This document shows, piece by piece, positions 28,055 through 35,392 of a stretch of DNA of 64,000 nt (positions are counted from its first letter, which is position 1; each line of letters begins with the position of its first letter). The stretch lies in assembly GCA_947493035.1 (NCBI GenBank), contig CANLOW010000003.1, forward strand, positions 409,193-473,192, written 5' to 3'. This stretch comes from an uncultured Aquimarina sp. Lineage in GTDB: Bacteria > Bacteroidota > Bacteroidia > Flavobacteriales > Flavobacteriaceae. The notes under the pieces were generated by a model. That model did no database searches and was not told where the DNA came from. It saw only the letters and a program-made list of their open reading frames with translations. The position numbers and the translations under genes are program-made.

Positions 28055-28915
28055 TTACACTTGTGTTCCTTGGAACAATTTAGATTTCAAAACAGGTTTT
28101 AATTCTGGTAAATGATATTCCTTCGTCAAGCCCTTTGCTCTTTCCGCTCCAATTTGGATTAGATAAGCTGTAATCGAATTTCTCAATTTCTTGAAATTGT
28201 CATCACTATTTAATTCTGTTTTTATTCTTGGGCGGTCAATATTCACTTCGAAAGTAGGACCCAAAGTCGCTTTTGGCCCTGGACGTAAAGGAATAATACG
28301 ATCGGCCATATAGATACCTTCATCTACATCATTTGTAATTAACAAAGCTGTTCTTTTATCTTTACTCCAAATACTCAAGATTTCATCTTGAAGATCTCCA
28401 CGCGTTAAAGCATCCAATGCACTCAATGGCTCGTCCATTAAAATTACATCTGGACTCATTGAAAGAGCTCTTGTAACAGATACACGTTGTCTCATTCCAC
28501 CAGAAAGTGCTTTAGGAAGTTTGTTAATTGCATGAGATAATTTCACCATACCAACATAATCCTCTACCCTCTTTCTAAGTTTATCTTTTGACCAATCTTT
28601 AAAACGTTCTTTAACTGCCATACCAACATTATTTCTAACATTTAACCATGGTAATAATGAATAGTTCTGAAAAATTAGTCCTCTTTCATGACTAGGACCT
28701 GTAACTGGTTCTCCTTTATATAATACTTCTCCTTCATCAGGAAATTCTAAACCTGCAAGCATTTTGATAAGTGTTGTTTTTCCACTTCCTGAAAATCCTA
28801 CAATAGCTACAAATTCTCCTTCTTCTATTTTTAAATTTATATTCTTAAGTATTTCGACACGGTCTTTACCCGTCCCATAAGACTTTGATACGTTTTTTAA
28901 TTCAATATGTGCCAT
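28055..28915 (-). CDS. nrtC: Nitrate ABC transporter ATP-binding protein (NrtC-like)
   Basis: The 286-residue ATPase has Walker A GFSGSGKTT, LIFQNYSLLPWLNVRNNVGMAV, signature ALSGGMRQRVSVTRALSM and Walker B VILMDEPLSALDALTR, with ITNDVDEGIYMADR and PLRPGPKATLG. Cyanobacterial NrtC carries an extra NrtA-like regulatory domain at its C-terminus; this protein stops after about 30 extra residues, so that nitrate-sensing domain is absent. That leaves transcriptional or other control. It lies between nrtB and the second ATPase gene. Confidence 0.87.
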   Translation of the reverse strand: MAHIELKNVSKSYGTGKDRVEILKNINLKIEEGEFVAIVGFSGSGKTTLIKMLAGLEFPDEGEVLYKGEPVTGPSHERGLIFQNYSLLPWLNVRNNVGMAVKERFKDWSKDKLRKRVEDYVGMVKLSHAINKLPKALSGGMRQRVSVTRALSMSPDVILMDEPLSALDALTRGDLQDEILSIWSKDKRTALLITNDVDEGIYMADRIIPLRPGPKATLGPTFEVNIDRPRIKTELNSDDNFKKLRNSITAYLIQIGAERAKGLTKEYHLPELKPVLKSKLFQGTQV

Positions 28916-28931
28916 AATTCTTTAGTTTATG

Positions 28932-29005
28932 GTTGTGAGTTGTGAGTTATAAGCTGACAGAAAAAGTGATATTATAACTAATATTTAATACTGACAACTG
29001 ACAAC
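28932..29005. repeat. Imperfect inverted repeat between nrtB and nrtC
   Basis: GTTGTGAGTTGTGAG (28932-28946) and CTGACAACTGACAAC (28991-29005) are near-complementary 15-base arms (two mismatches), each built of a tandem repeat. Low-complexity repeats of this kind occur in flavobacterial intergenic regions. It could form a hairpin in the nrt mRNA. Confidence 0.4.
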
Positions 29006-29025
29006 ATGAAACCGACAACTAATTA

Positions 29026-30111
29026 TTACTGCTCTGTGAATGTTACTAATTTCTGTACAGAAAACATGATACGATCTAACATGAAACCGATAATACCAAT
29101 CACAAACATGGCAGCGATTATCTTAGCATTAGAATCATTTGCTCCATTCTGGAATTCTTCCCATACAAACGTTCCTAATCCTGGACTTTGCGATAATAAT
29201 TCAATCGCAATCAATACCATCCATGCTACAGACACAGTGATTCTTAAACCTGTAAATATTAATGGGAAAGCTGATGGCAATACAATTTTAAATACTTTTT
29301 GACCAACACTTAAATTCAATACTTTAGCCACATTAATAAAGTCATTATCTACAGACGAAACTCCTAAAGTTGTATTTACTAAAGTTGCCCACATAGCACA
29401 TAATCCTACTGCAATAAATGATATGATAAAAGACACATCTCCATCATATGTTAATGTTAATGTCTTTACAATCATGTATACTAAAAGAAACCAAACAACT
29501 GGCGATACTGGTTTAAATATTTGAATTAACCAGTTTACCGAAGACCTAAGTGTTTCACTTAGTCCTAAAAGCATACCAATAGGTACTGCTAAAAATAATG
29601 CTAAAATAAACCCACAGAATACTGTCCAAAGACTTGTTTTAATTTGATCTACAAATGACGGACGACCTGTGTATGTAATTTCTTTTAACCCTTGTGCCTT
29701 ACGCTTTTCATTTGTTTTAGCTACACGTTCTTTAAATTCCTTTTTCTTAACACTAATAGCTTTATGATCGGCAAGTAAGTTTTTAAATGCACTCCATACC
29801 GCAGCTGGTGCTGGTAATGAGTTAACGGTACTTTCACCTGATTCTATTCTTGCTAATTCGGCTGTTACTCCTGCCTCACCACCTGAAGCTTTAGCCGTTT
29901 CTATTTTGAAATCTTTTTCTACGTTATATAATTTCTTTGCTCCTACATTCCAAAGAATCATGAACAAAAAGATAGAGATTATAGGAAAAAATACTTTTTG
30001 AAATAAGGCTGTTAAATTTTTCTTGACATCCTCTCCTGCAGCTAAACGTACAGCAGGCTCAAAAAAACCTAGACCAATAAATCTTAAAACATTAATAATT
30101 TTATCCTTCAT
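29026..30111 (-). CDS. nrtB: Nitrate ABC transporter permease
   Basis: The 361-residue protein is a binding-protein-dependent permease of NrtB type. One membrane helix near residues 40-57 is followed by a hydrophilic stretch of about 100 residues, charged and rich in Lys/Glu, before the five helices of the core permease. The EAA-like coupling loop region (FINVAKVLNLSVGQKVFKIVLPSAFPLIFTGLRI) and the SPVVWFLLV, AIELLSQSPGLGTFVW and GFMLDR segments are typical. The long insertion makes it larger than cyanobacterial NrtB. It is in the same direction as nrtA and follows it by 193 bp. Confidence 0.9.
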   Translation of the reverse strand: MKDKIINVLRFIGLGFFEPAVRLAAGEDVKKNLTALFQKVFFPIISIFLFMILWNVGAKKLYNVEKDFKIETAKASGGEAGVTAELARIESGESTVNSLPAPAAVWSAFKNLLADHKAISVKKKEFKERVAKTNEKRKAQGLKEITYTGRPSFVDQIKTSLWTVFCGFILALFLAVPIGMLLGLSETLRSSVNWLIQIFKPVSPVVWFLLVYMIVKTLTLTYDGDVSFIISFIAVGLCAMWATLVNTTLGVSSVDNDFINVAKVLNLSVGQKVFKIVLPSAFPLIFTGLRITVSVAWMVLIAIELLSQSPGLGTFVWEEFQNGANDSNAKIIAAMFVIGIIGFMLDRIMFSVQKLVTFTEQ

Positions 30112-30245
30112 AACTATAATATTTTTTTAGGGATTGTATAGTGTTGATTTTAACAACTATTAAATAAATGAGTAATAAAAAAGTAAGTAGTAATTTGTAA
30201 TCTTTAAATAAGTTAAGTCGTGAGAATTTTGAAGAAGTAAAGAAA

Positions 30246-30269
30246 TGGGGAGCATCTGACCTCTCCCCA
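30246..30269 (-). terminator. Intercistronic hairpin between nrtA and nrtB
   Basis: TGGGGAG and CTCCCCA pair perfectly over 7 bp (10-base loop); on the minus strand the stem is followed by TTTCTTTACTTC. It lies 36 bases after nrtA within the operon. Such a hairpin would lower transcription of nrtBCD or protect the nrtA message, giving more binding protein than membrane components. Confidence 0.5.
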
Positions 30270-30304
30270 ATTTCCCGTGTTAAAAAAATTCAACACTCCC
30301 TAAA

Positions 30305-31681
30305 TTACTTGTCTTTGTTTCCAATCTTGAAACTATTGATATATCCGATTGGATCTTTACCATCATATTTTGTTCCATCAATAAAGTCAGCAGTAGCAGG
30401 CTTGTATCCATCTGTTGAAGGAATATCGCTAGCTGGTATCTTACCTTCTTTCACTAGCAATTCAGCAGCTTTCTTCCAAATACCTGGCTTATAGATATCT
30501 TTTGCTTTTGAAGCATACCAATCAGCAGGCTTTGCATCAGGAATTTGTCCCCAACGACGCATTTGAGTTAAGAACCATACAGCATCTGAGTAGAATGGGT
30601 ATGTTGCATTGTAGCGATAGAATACGTTAAAGTCTGGCATAGCACGCTTGTCACCTTTTTCGAACTCAAAAGTACCTGTCATTGAATTTGCTAATACATT
30701 TACTGGAGCACCTACATACTCAGGACGAGATAAAATCTCTACAGCTTCTTTTCTGTTTCCTGGAGCATCTAACCATTGTCCAGCACGGATTAATGCTTTA
30801 GTAATAGCGATTGTTGTATTTGGGTACTTCTTAGTAAACTCATCAGTTAATACAAATACTTTTTCAGGATTATTTTTCCAAATATCATAGTTAGTAGTTA
30901 CTGGAACACCGATCCCCTTAAATACAGCTTGTTGATTCCAAGGCTCTCCCACACAATATCCGTAAATAGTACCCGCTTCTAAAGTAGCTGGCATCTGTGG
31001 CGGAGGAGTTACAGATAATAATACATCTGCATCTACTTGACCTTGAATATTCTGCTTAGTATACATCCCAGGGTGAATTCCTGAAGCAGCTAACCAATAA
31101 CGAATCTCGTAATTATGTGTAGATACAGGAAATACCATACCCATTTTGAATGCTTTACCATTCTTTTTATAATCATCAATCACCGGCTTTAAAGATTCCG
31201 AAGAAATTGGATGAACTGGCTTCCCATCAGCACCTTTCTTAACATTTGGCTTCATTTTCGCCCAAACATCATTAGAAACAGTAATACCATTACCATTTAA
31301 ATCCATTGAATATGGAGTTACTAATTTAGCCTGACGACCGAAACCTGCCTGAGCAGCAATTGGCTGACCTGCCAACATATGCGAACCATCTAATTGACCA
31401 TCAATTACACGATCTAATATATTTTTCCAGTTAGACTGTGCTTCTACAGAAACAAATAAGCCCTCATCTTCAAAAAACCCTTTTTCTTTAGCAATCGCTA
31501 AAGGAGCCATATCTGTTAATTTAATGAAACCAAATTTTAATTGTGGTTTCTCTATTTCTAATATTGGAGTTGCCGGAGCAGCAGCTGCCTCAACAGGAAC
31601 TTCCTTTTTCTTACCTCCTCCACAAGAAACTAAGATCGCTGCAGTAGCAGCTGTAGCTAGTTGTAAAAACTTATTTTTCAT
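30305..31681 (-). CDS. nrtA: Nitrate-binding lipoprotein of ABC transporter
   Basis: The 458-residue protein is an NrtA/CmpA-family binding protein with a lipobox near residue 20 ([10 protein letters not shown]), so it is tethered to a membrane. Family blocks are [73 protein letters not shown] and [22 protein letters not shown]. NrtA captures nitrate or nitrite for import by NrtBCD; CmpA, which binds bicarbonate, is similar, and the nitrite reductase genes nearby favour nitrate. It is the first gene of the operon and has a 7-2-7 palindrome in its promoter. Confidence 0.92.
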   Translation of the reverse strand: MKNKFLQLATAATAAILVSCGGGKKKEVPVEAAAAPATPILEIEKPQLKFGFIKLTDMAPLAIAKEKGFFEDEGLFVSVEAQSNWKNILDRVIDGQLDGSHMLAGQPIAAQAGFGRQAKLVTPYSMDLNGNGITVSNDVWAKMKPNVKKGADGKPVHPISSESLKPVIDDYKKNGKAFKMGMVFPVSTHNYEIRYWLAASGIHPGMYTKQNIQGQVDADVLLSVTPPPQMPATLEAGTIYGYCVGEPWNQQAVFKGIGVPVTTNYDIWKNNPEKVFVLTDEFTKKYPNTTIAITKALIRAGQWLDAPGNRKEAVEILSRPEYVGAPVNVLANSMTGTFEFEKGDKRAMPDFNVFYRYNATYPFYSDAVWFLTQMRRWGQIPDAKPADWYASKAKDIYKPGIWKKAAELLVKEGKIPASDIPSTDGYKPATADFIDGTKYDGKDPIGYINSFKIGNKDK

Positions 31682-31714
31682 AAAACAAAAGTTTAGTTAT
31701 TCAATCTTACATGG

Positions 31715-31722
31715 CAAATATA
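31715..31722 (-). promoter_or_regulatory. -7 box of nrtA
   Basis: On the minus strand TATATTTG matches TAnnTTTG exactly and lies 33 bases before the nrtA ATG. The half-site ATACTTA overlaps its first two bases, an arrangement shared with the promoters of the porin, nirB and the PilJ protein. Confidence 0.7.
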
Positions 31723-31731
31723 AGTATTATC

Positions 31732-31747
31732 TACGTATCAATACTTA
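31732..31747. promoter_or_regulatory. 7-2-7 palindromic operator upstream of nrtA
   Basis: TACGTAT-CA-ATACTTA is an inverted repeat of two heptamers separated by 2 bp, centred 17.5 bp upstream of the nrtA -7 box. A third heptamer (TAAGTAT, 31721-31727) overlaps the -7 box and a fourth lies at 31765-31771. The geometry and the TACGTAT half-site resemble NarL operators (TACYYMT heptamers, 7-2-7). Confidence 0.65.
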
Positions 31748-31940
31748 GTTTTAGAATAAATTTCTAAGTATTTCACTAAGCACTCATCTAAAACCTTAAA
31801 AAACAAGTACTTAATTCTGTTTTTTTTATTTAAAAAATAAAATAGAATGAATAACCTATATGTAATGAGACACAACTACGTAGTCGAAAGAAGTGATTTA
31901 GTAGACCTATAACATTTTCGGTAATTATTTTATCTTTTTT

Positions 31941-31956
31941 TAAGTATTAATACTTA
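31941..31956. promoter_or_regulatory. Perfect 7-2-7 palindrome upstream of the PilJ-domain gene
   Basis: TAAGTAT-TA-ATACTTA is a perfect 16-bp palindrome centred 27.5 bp upstream of the -7 box at 31976, i.e. close to -40 from transcription start, the classical place for an activator. Confidence 0.7.
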
Positions 31957-31975
31957 GTTAATTTGAAATAATACT

Positions 31976-31983
31976 TACATTTG
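31976..31983 (+). promoter_or_regulatory. -7 box of the PilJ-domain gene
   Basis: TACATTTG matches TAnnTTTG. The preceding bases AATACT complete a heptamer ATACTTA that overlaps the box, as in the nrtA and porin promoters. Confidence 0.65.
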
Positions 31984-32043
31984 TAAGACGAAATACATAG
32001 AATAATAGACAAAAAGAGGTTTTTGTCACAACACGTAAGACTT

Positions 32044-32871
32044 ATGAGAACATTTATTTCAACTCTGGTTATTTTTTTAATATCTATTAACCTACACGCA
32101 AAGAATTTTACATTTGGCAATATTAGCTACGGGAAGGCTACTAATATATCAGGAAAGCAAAGAATGTTATCACAACGTATTACTAAATTATACCTACTTA
32201 AGTTAGCAGGGTCACATGGTCCTGAATTAACAAAGGAATTTAACTCTAGCATTCAGCTATTCGAAAGAAACTTAGCCATCCTAGAATCTAATAGCAAAGA
32301 AACTTCTATTAAAGTCAAAACAACATTAAAAAAAGAGAAGGTTCAATGGGAAGTTTTCAAAAAAACACTTAGAGAGCATTCGCTACATAAAGTAGCAGCA
32401 GTTATGGACAACGCATCTCAACTACTTACAAAATGTCATCAAGTAGTATTAGCTATAGAAGAGGAATCTAAGTATACACATGAATACGAAAACCACAATC
32501 CTCAAGAACAATTAAAGGTTGAAACTGTTAACATTGCAGGAAAACAAAGAATGCTATCTCAAAAACTATGTCTTTACTATACCGCTTGCCGTCTTTATAG
32601 AAAAGAAAATTTAGATTCAAAACCTATATGCCACAATGTAGAAGACATATATAAAGAAATGAATGAATCGTTAAACTGGTTGCTAATAAACGATTTAAAC
32701 ACTTTCGCTATTGAAGAAAATATAGGTAAAATACTTGGGTTGTTTCAACAAATTGAAGAAGACAAAAAGGCTTTCTTAAACAACAAACTCCCACTAGTTA
32801 AAATAATGGGACTAGCAAACAGCATTACCAGTTTATACAATGTTATTACTGGTCAATACACTGCCTTATAA
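32044..32871 (+). CDS. Secreted protein with two PilJ/NarX-like sensor motifs
   Basis: I use ATG 32044, since the signal peptide starts there (TFISTLVIFLISINLHAK); the track start at 32023 is a TTG. The mature protein of about 258 residues is helical and holds two copies of the PilJ-type motif: NISGKQRMLSQRITKLYLLK near residue 37 and NIAGKQRMLSQKLCLYYTAC near residue 166. The same motif is in the sensor of the histidine kinase at 40808 and resembles the P-box of NarX/NarQ, where the Arg contacts nitrate. It has no membrane helix after the signal and no output domain. It is divergent from nrtA behind a shared operator region. A periplasmic nitrate or nitrite binding or sensing role is inferred. 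Confidence 0.75.
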   Translation: MRTFISTLVIFLISINLHAKNFTFGNISYGKATNISGKQRMLSQRITKLYLLKLAGSHGPELTKEFNSSIQLFERNLAILESNSKETSIKVKTTLKKEKVQWEVFKKTLREHSLHKVAAVMDNASQLLTKCHQVVLAIEEESKYTHEYENHNPQEQLKVETVNIAGKQRMLSQKLCLYYTACRLYRKENLDSKPICHNVEDIYKEMNESLNWLLINDLNTFAIEENIGKILGLFQQIEEDKKAFLNNKLPLVKIMGLANSITSLYNVITGQYTAL

Positions 32872-32986
32872 ACTAACTTAGCTAATTTAAAACTACCTTC
32901 CGATAAAACCATACAAGGAATGTAGCTGAAAATTATTTTTTAAATGCTAGGTAAGACACAGAGAATTTACCTCACAATATGGGATT

Positions 32987-33022
32987 AAAAAAGGTTCATT
33001 TGATATCAAATGAACCTTTTTT
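32987..33022. terminator. Perfect bidirectional terminator
   Basis: AAAAAAGGTTCATTTGAT is followed directly by its exact reverse complement ATCAAATGAACCTTTTTT, giving an 18-bp stem-forming palindrome with A and T runs on the two sides. It separates the convergent PilJ-domain and response regulator genes and should stop transcription from both directions. Confidence 0.85.
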
Positions 33023-33044
33023 AATTTCAATTTTATGATATAAA

Positions 33045-33746
33045 TTATATTAAACCATACTTACGAGCCTTATTACTTAGGTCTAAAATATTTTTTACAT
33101 TTAATTTCTTCATCAAATTAAAACGGTGCACCTCGGTTGTTCTTTTACTAATACCTAAAGCTTCTGCAATCTCTTTATTACTGTAACCTGCTACAGCTTT
33201 TTCTAATATTTGACGCTCTCTTTTGGTCAAATTGAAATTCACATTTACAGGAGGCTCATCAGTAAAAACTACTTCTTCTTCTTTCGTTGGGGTATCTAAA
33301 ATATTATTAGAAGGGGTTGATCCTCCCATAAGGCTATTCACAAGTATAGAAGAAACATCTCCACTATAATACTTACCTCCTTCTTTAACTGTTTGTATTG
33401 CTTTTAAAAATTCCTCTTTACCAGCATCCTTTAACAAATATCCATGCGCGCCTGCTTGCACGGACTGCAGTATGTACTCTTCCGAATCATGCATCGACAA
33501 CATAATAAACTTTGTAGCCAAAAACTCTTTTGACAACTTTGATACCGCCTCTATTCCTGTCATGTTAGGCATTCTAATATCACATATCAATAAATCAGGG
33601 TTCAATTCAGCAGTAAACTGTATCGCCTCTTCCCCATCAGAAGCTTCACCAATAACTTCCAAGCCCACTTGATCTGCTAATAATGACTTTATACCGTCTC
33701 TTACAAGAGAATGATCGTCAACAAGAAGTATTTTAAATTTATCCAT
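33045..33746 (-). CDS. NarL-type response regulator
   Basis: The 233-residue protein has a receiver domain (LLVDDHSLVRDGIKSLL; phospho-acceptor Asp about residue 56 in LLICDIRMPN; Thr/Ser and Lys in KFIMLSMHD and YLLKDAG). A linker of about 35 residues precedes a LuxR/GerE helix-turn-helix (LTKRERQILEKAVAGYSNKEI, ISKRTTEVHRFNLMKKL). The longer-than-usual linker is acidic and Pro-rich. It is placed in the middle of the nitrate cluster between the PilJ-domain and porin genes, and the operators in the cluster have NarL-like geometry. The PilJ-type kinase at 40808 is its likely partner, although the genes are 7 kb apart. Confidence 0.88.
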   Translation of the reverse strand: MDKFKILLVDDHSLVRDGIKSLLADQVGLEVIGEASDGEEAIQFTAELNPDLLICDIRMPNMTGIEAVSKLSKEFLATKFIMLSMHDSEEYILQSVQAGAHGYLLKDAGKEEFLKAIQTVKEGGKYYSGDVSSILVNSLMGGSTPSNNILDTPTKEEEVVFTDEPPVNVNFNLTKRERQILEKAVAGYSNKEIAEALGISKRTTEVHRFNLMKKLNVKNILDLSNKARKYGLI

Positions 33747-33766
33747 ATATCTTTACACTTACATTA

Positions 33767-33774
33767 CAAAAATA
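33767..33774 (-). promoter_or_regulatory. Candidate -7 box of the response regulator gene
   Basis: On the minus strand TATTTTTG fits TAnnTTTG, 20 bases upstream of the start codon. A single heptamer-like TAAGTAC (33777-33783) lies just upstream, hinting at weak autoregulation. Confidence 0.45.
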
Positions 33775-33850
33775 ACTAAGTACATTAATTTAACAAAAAA
33801 CTTTTACTTAAGTCTTCATAACTAATGATTTATTTATTTTTTTAAAAAAC

Positions 33851-33877
33851 TAAGTAATACTTAAGTATTAATACTTA
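33851..33877. promoter_or_regulatory. Operator array upstream of the porin gene
   Basis: TAAGTAATACTTA (33851-33863) is followed, sharing two bases, by the perfect 7-2-7 palindrome TAAGTAT-TA-ATACTTA (33862-33877), identical to the one before the PilJ-domain gene. The second palindrome overlaps the -7 box by two bases, as in the nirB promoter. Confidence 0.65.
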
Positions 33878-33883
33878 TATTTG
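33876..33883 (+). promoter_or_regulatory. -7 box of the porin gene
   Basis: TATATTTG matches TAnnTTTG exactly, 34 bases before the ATG at 33918, and shares its first two bases with the palindrome. Confidence 0.7.
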
Positions 33884-33917
33884 TCATGTAATCATTAGAT
33901 AACTACAACTATTTAAT

Positions 33918-35222
33918 ATGAAAAAATCACATTTACTTACTGGAGCCTTAGCTGTATTAGGATTATACAGTGTAGGTGCACAAGAATTATCGATTGACGC
34001 TGAAATCAGACCTCGTGCTGAAATCTTAAACGGGTTTGGAGCTCCTATTGCTTCAAGTGCAGAGCCAGGTGCTTTTATCTCTCAAAGATCTGCTATTAAA
34101 TTCAAATACAAAACTGAAAAAATCACAACCTATTTATCTATTCAAGATGTAAGTGTATGGGGAGACAGACAACAAATTAGCCCTGTCGGTGGTGAATCTA
34201 CACGTATCCAAGAAGCTTGGGCACAATTAGACTTAGGAAAAGGGTTTTCTGCCAAAATTGGTCGCCAACCTTTATCTTACGATGATCAACGAATCTTAGG
34301 TGGTTTAGGATGGGCACAACAGGCAAGAACTCATGATGTTGGTGTATTGAAATTTGTTGATAACGGACTAAAAATAGACGCAGGTTTCGGATGGAATCAA
34401 AATAGAGCCTCAAATGTAGGTAATCAATTTACTCCAGTAGGTGGAGGATCTCCTGTATTTAGATATAAAGGCTTAGGTTTTTTACACATAAATAATAAAT
34501 TTTCTGACTCATTCACTGGAAGCTTTTTATTTTTAGGTAATAGCTTTCAAGACACATCGGGACCTACAGGTGGAGACTCATTCCCAGGGACTACAAGAAG
34601 ATACACTTCTGGAACACATTTAAAATATAAAAAAGGTGCATTTGGCGCAAGTGCTAATGCCTACTACCAATTTGGTACTATTGGTAATGACAATACAGAT
34701 GTTTCTGGTTTCTTAGGAGGAATAGATTTAACATATAAACCAGGTAAAACTTTATTTGGCCTAGGGTACGAATATATTAGTGGAAACGACCCTTCTACAG
34801 GAGACGAAAACGAAGCCTTTTTCCCTTTATTTGGAACAAACCACAAGTTTAATGGATTTATGGATTATTTTTATGTAGGTAATCACGCAAATCAAAATGG
34901 ATTACAGGATATAAATGCTAAAGTAGTATTTAAAACTGGAGCAAAATCTACCCTATTGGTTAAAGCTCACCAATTCTTAGCTGCAGAAGACAACGATTCT
35001 CTTGCTGACACTTTCGGTACTGAAATTGATTTAGTATTTAAAACACCTATCGTAAAAGGAGCAACATTATTGGTTGGTTACTCTCAAGCATTCTTAGATG
35101 ATGACTTTATCAATGACAGAGGTATTGCGAATGCAGATTTAGCAAGCGATTTCCAAGCTTGGGCATGGACTATGTTAGTGATCAAACCAAACTTATTCAA
35201 GTGGAAAAAAGAAGCTAAATAG
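33918..35222 (+). CDS. Outer-membrane porin of the alginate-export family, probable nitrate channel
   Basis: The 434-residue protein has a signal peptide (LTGALAVLGLYSVGAQE) and a beta-barrel rich in alternating aromatic strands. The segment RSAIKFKYKTEKITTYLSIQ, IQEAWAQLDLGKGFSAKIGRQ and the YDDQRILGGLGWAQQARTHD block match the alginate-export (AlgE-like) porin domain, a family used far beyond alginate. Here it has a nitrate-type operator and lies directly before narK, so it more probably lets nitrate or nitrite through the outer membrane. A strong terminator follows it, so narK is transcribed separately. Confidence 0.78.
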   Translation: MKKSHLLTGALAVLGLYSVGAQELSIDAEIRPRAEILNGFGAPIASSAEPGAFISQRSAIKFKYKTEKITTYLSIQDVSVWGDRQQISPVGGESTRIQEAWAQLDLGKGFSAKIGRQPLSYDDQRILGGLGWAQQARTHDVGVLKFVDNGLKIDAGFGWNQNRASNVGNQFTPVGGGSPVFRYKGLGFLHINNKFSDSFTGSFLFLGNSFQDTSGPTGGDSFPGTTRRYTSGTHLKYKKGAFGASANAYYQFGTIGNDNTDVSGFLGGIDLTYKPGKTLFGLGYEYISGNDPSTGDENEAFFPLFGTNHKFNGFMDYFYVGNHANQNGLQDINAKVVFKTGAKSTLLVKAHQFLAAEDNDSLADTFGTEIDLVFKTPIVKGATLLVGYSQAFLDDDFINDRGIANADLASDFQAWAWTMLVIKPNLFKWKKEAK

Positions 35223-35265
35223 TAAATATTATTAATTAGTTCGATCATAAATAATTGTTAGAGTT

Positions 35266-35299
35266 AAAAGCCTCAGTCTTCGGATTGAGGCTTTTTTTT
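35266..35299 (+). terminator. Terminator after the porin gene
   Basis: AAAAGCCTCAGTC and GATTGAGGCTTTTTTT form a 12-13 bp stem closed by a TTCG loop and followed by a T-run, a textbook intrinsic terminator 45 bases after the porin stop codon. Confidence 0.88.
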
Positions 35300-35306
35300 A
35301 TTAAAA

Positions 35307-35332
35307 TAAGTATTAATACGTATGTATACGTA
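35307..35332. promoter_or_regulatory. Two overlapping 7-2-7 palindromes upstream of narK
   Basis: TAAGTAT-TA-ATACGTA (35307-35322) overlaps TACGTAT-GT-ATACGTA (35317-35332), the latter a perfect 7-2-7 repeat of the most NarL-like heptamer. They are centred 26.5 and 16.5 bp upstream of the -7 box, matching the spacings at the PilJ-domain gene and nrtA. Confidence 0.7.
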
Positions 35333-35340
35333 GATTTTTA

Positions 35341-35348
35341 TATATTCG
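35341..35348 (+). promoter_or_regulatory. -7 box of narK (one mismatch)
   Basis: TATATTCG differs from TAnnTTTG at one base. It lies 44 bases before the ATG at 35393 and at the expected distance from the two palindromes. Confidence 0.5.
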
Positions 35349-35392
35349 CACCCTCGTAATACGTACAAATACTTATTTAATACTCCCTAATT

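Noticed and set aside
30305-31681. Bicarbonate-binding CmpA as identity of the nrtA product
   Set aside because: CmpA is homologous, but narK, nirBD and the shared operators make nitrate the better choice.
33862-33877. Reading the TAAGTATTAATACTTA sites as Crp/Fnr boxes
   Set aside because: Fnr/Crp sites have TTGAT/TGTGA half-sites spaced by 4-6 bp; these have 7-2-7 heptamers, and a LuxR-type regulator is in the cluster while no Crp/Fnr gene is.
33918-35222. Alginate export as the function of the porin
   Set aside because: The family domain is present, but no alginate biosynthesis gene is near and the promoter carries nitrate-type operators.
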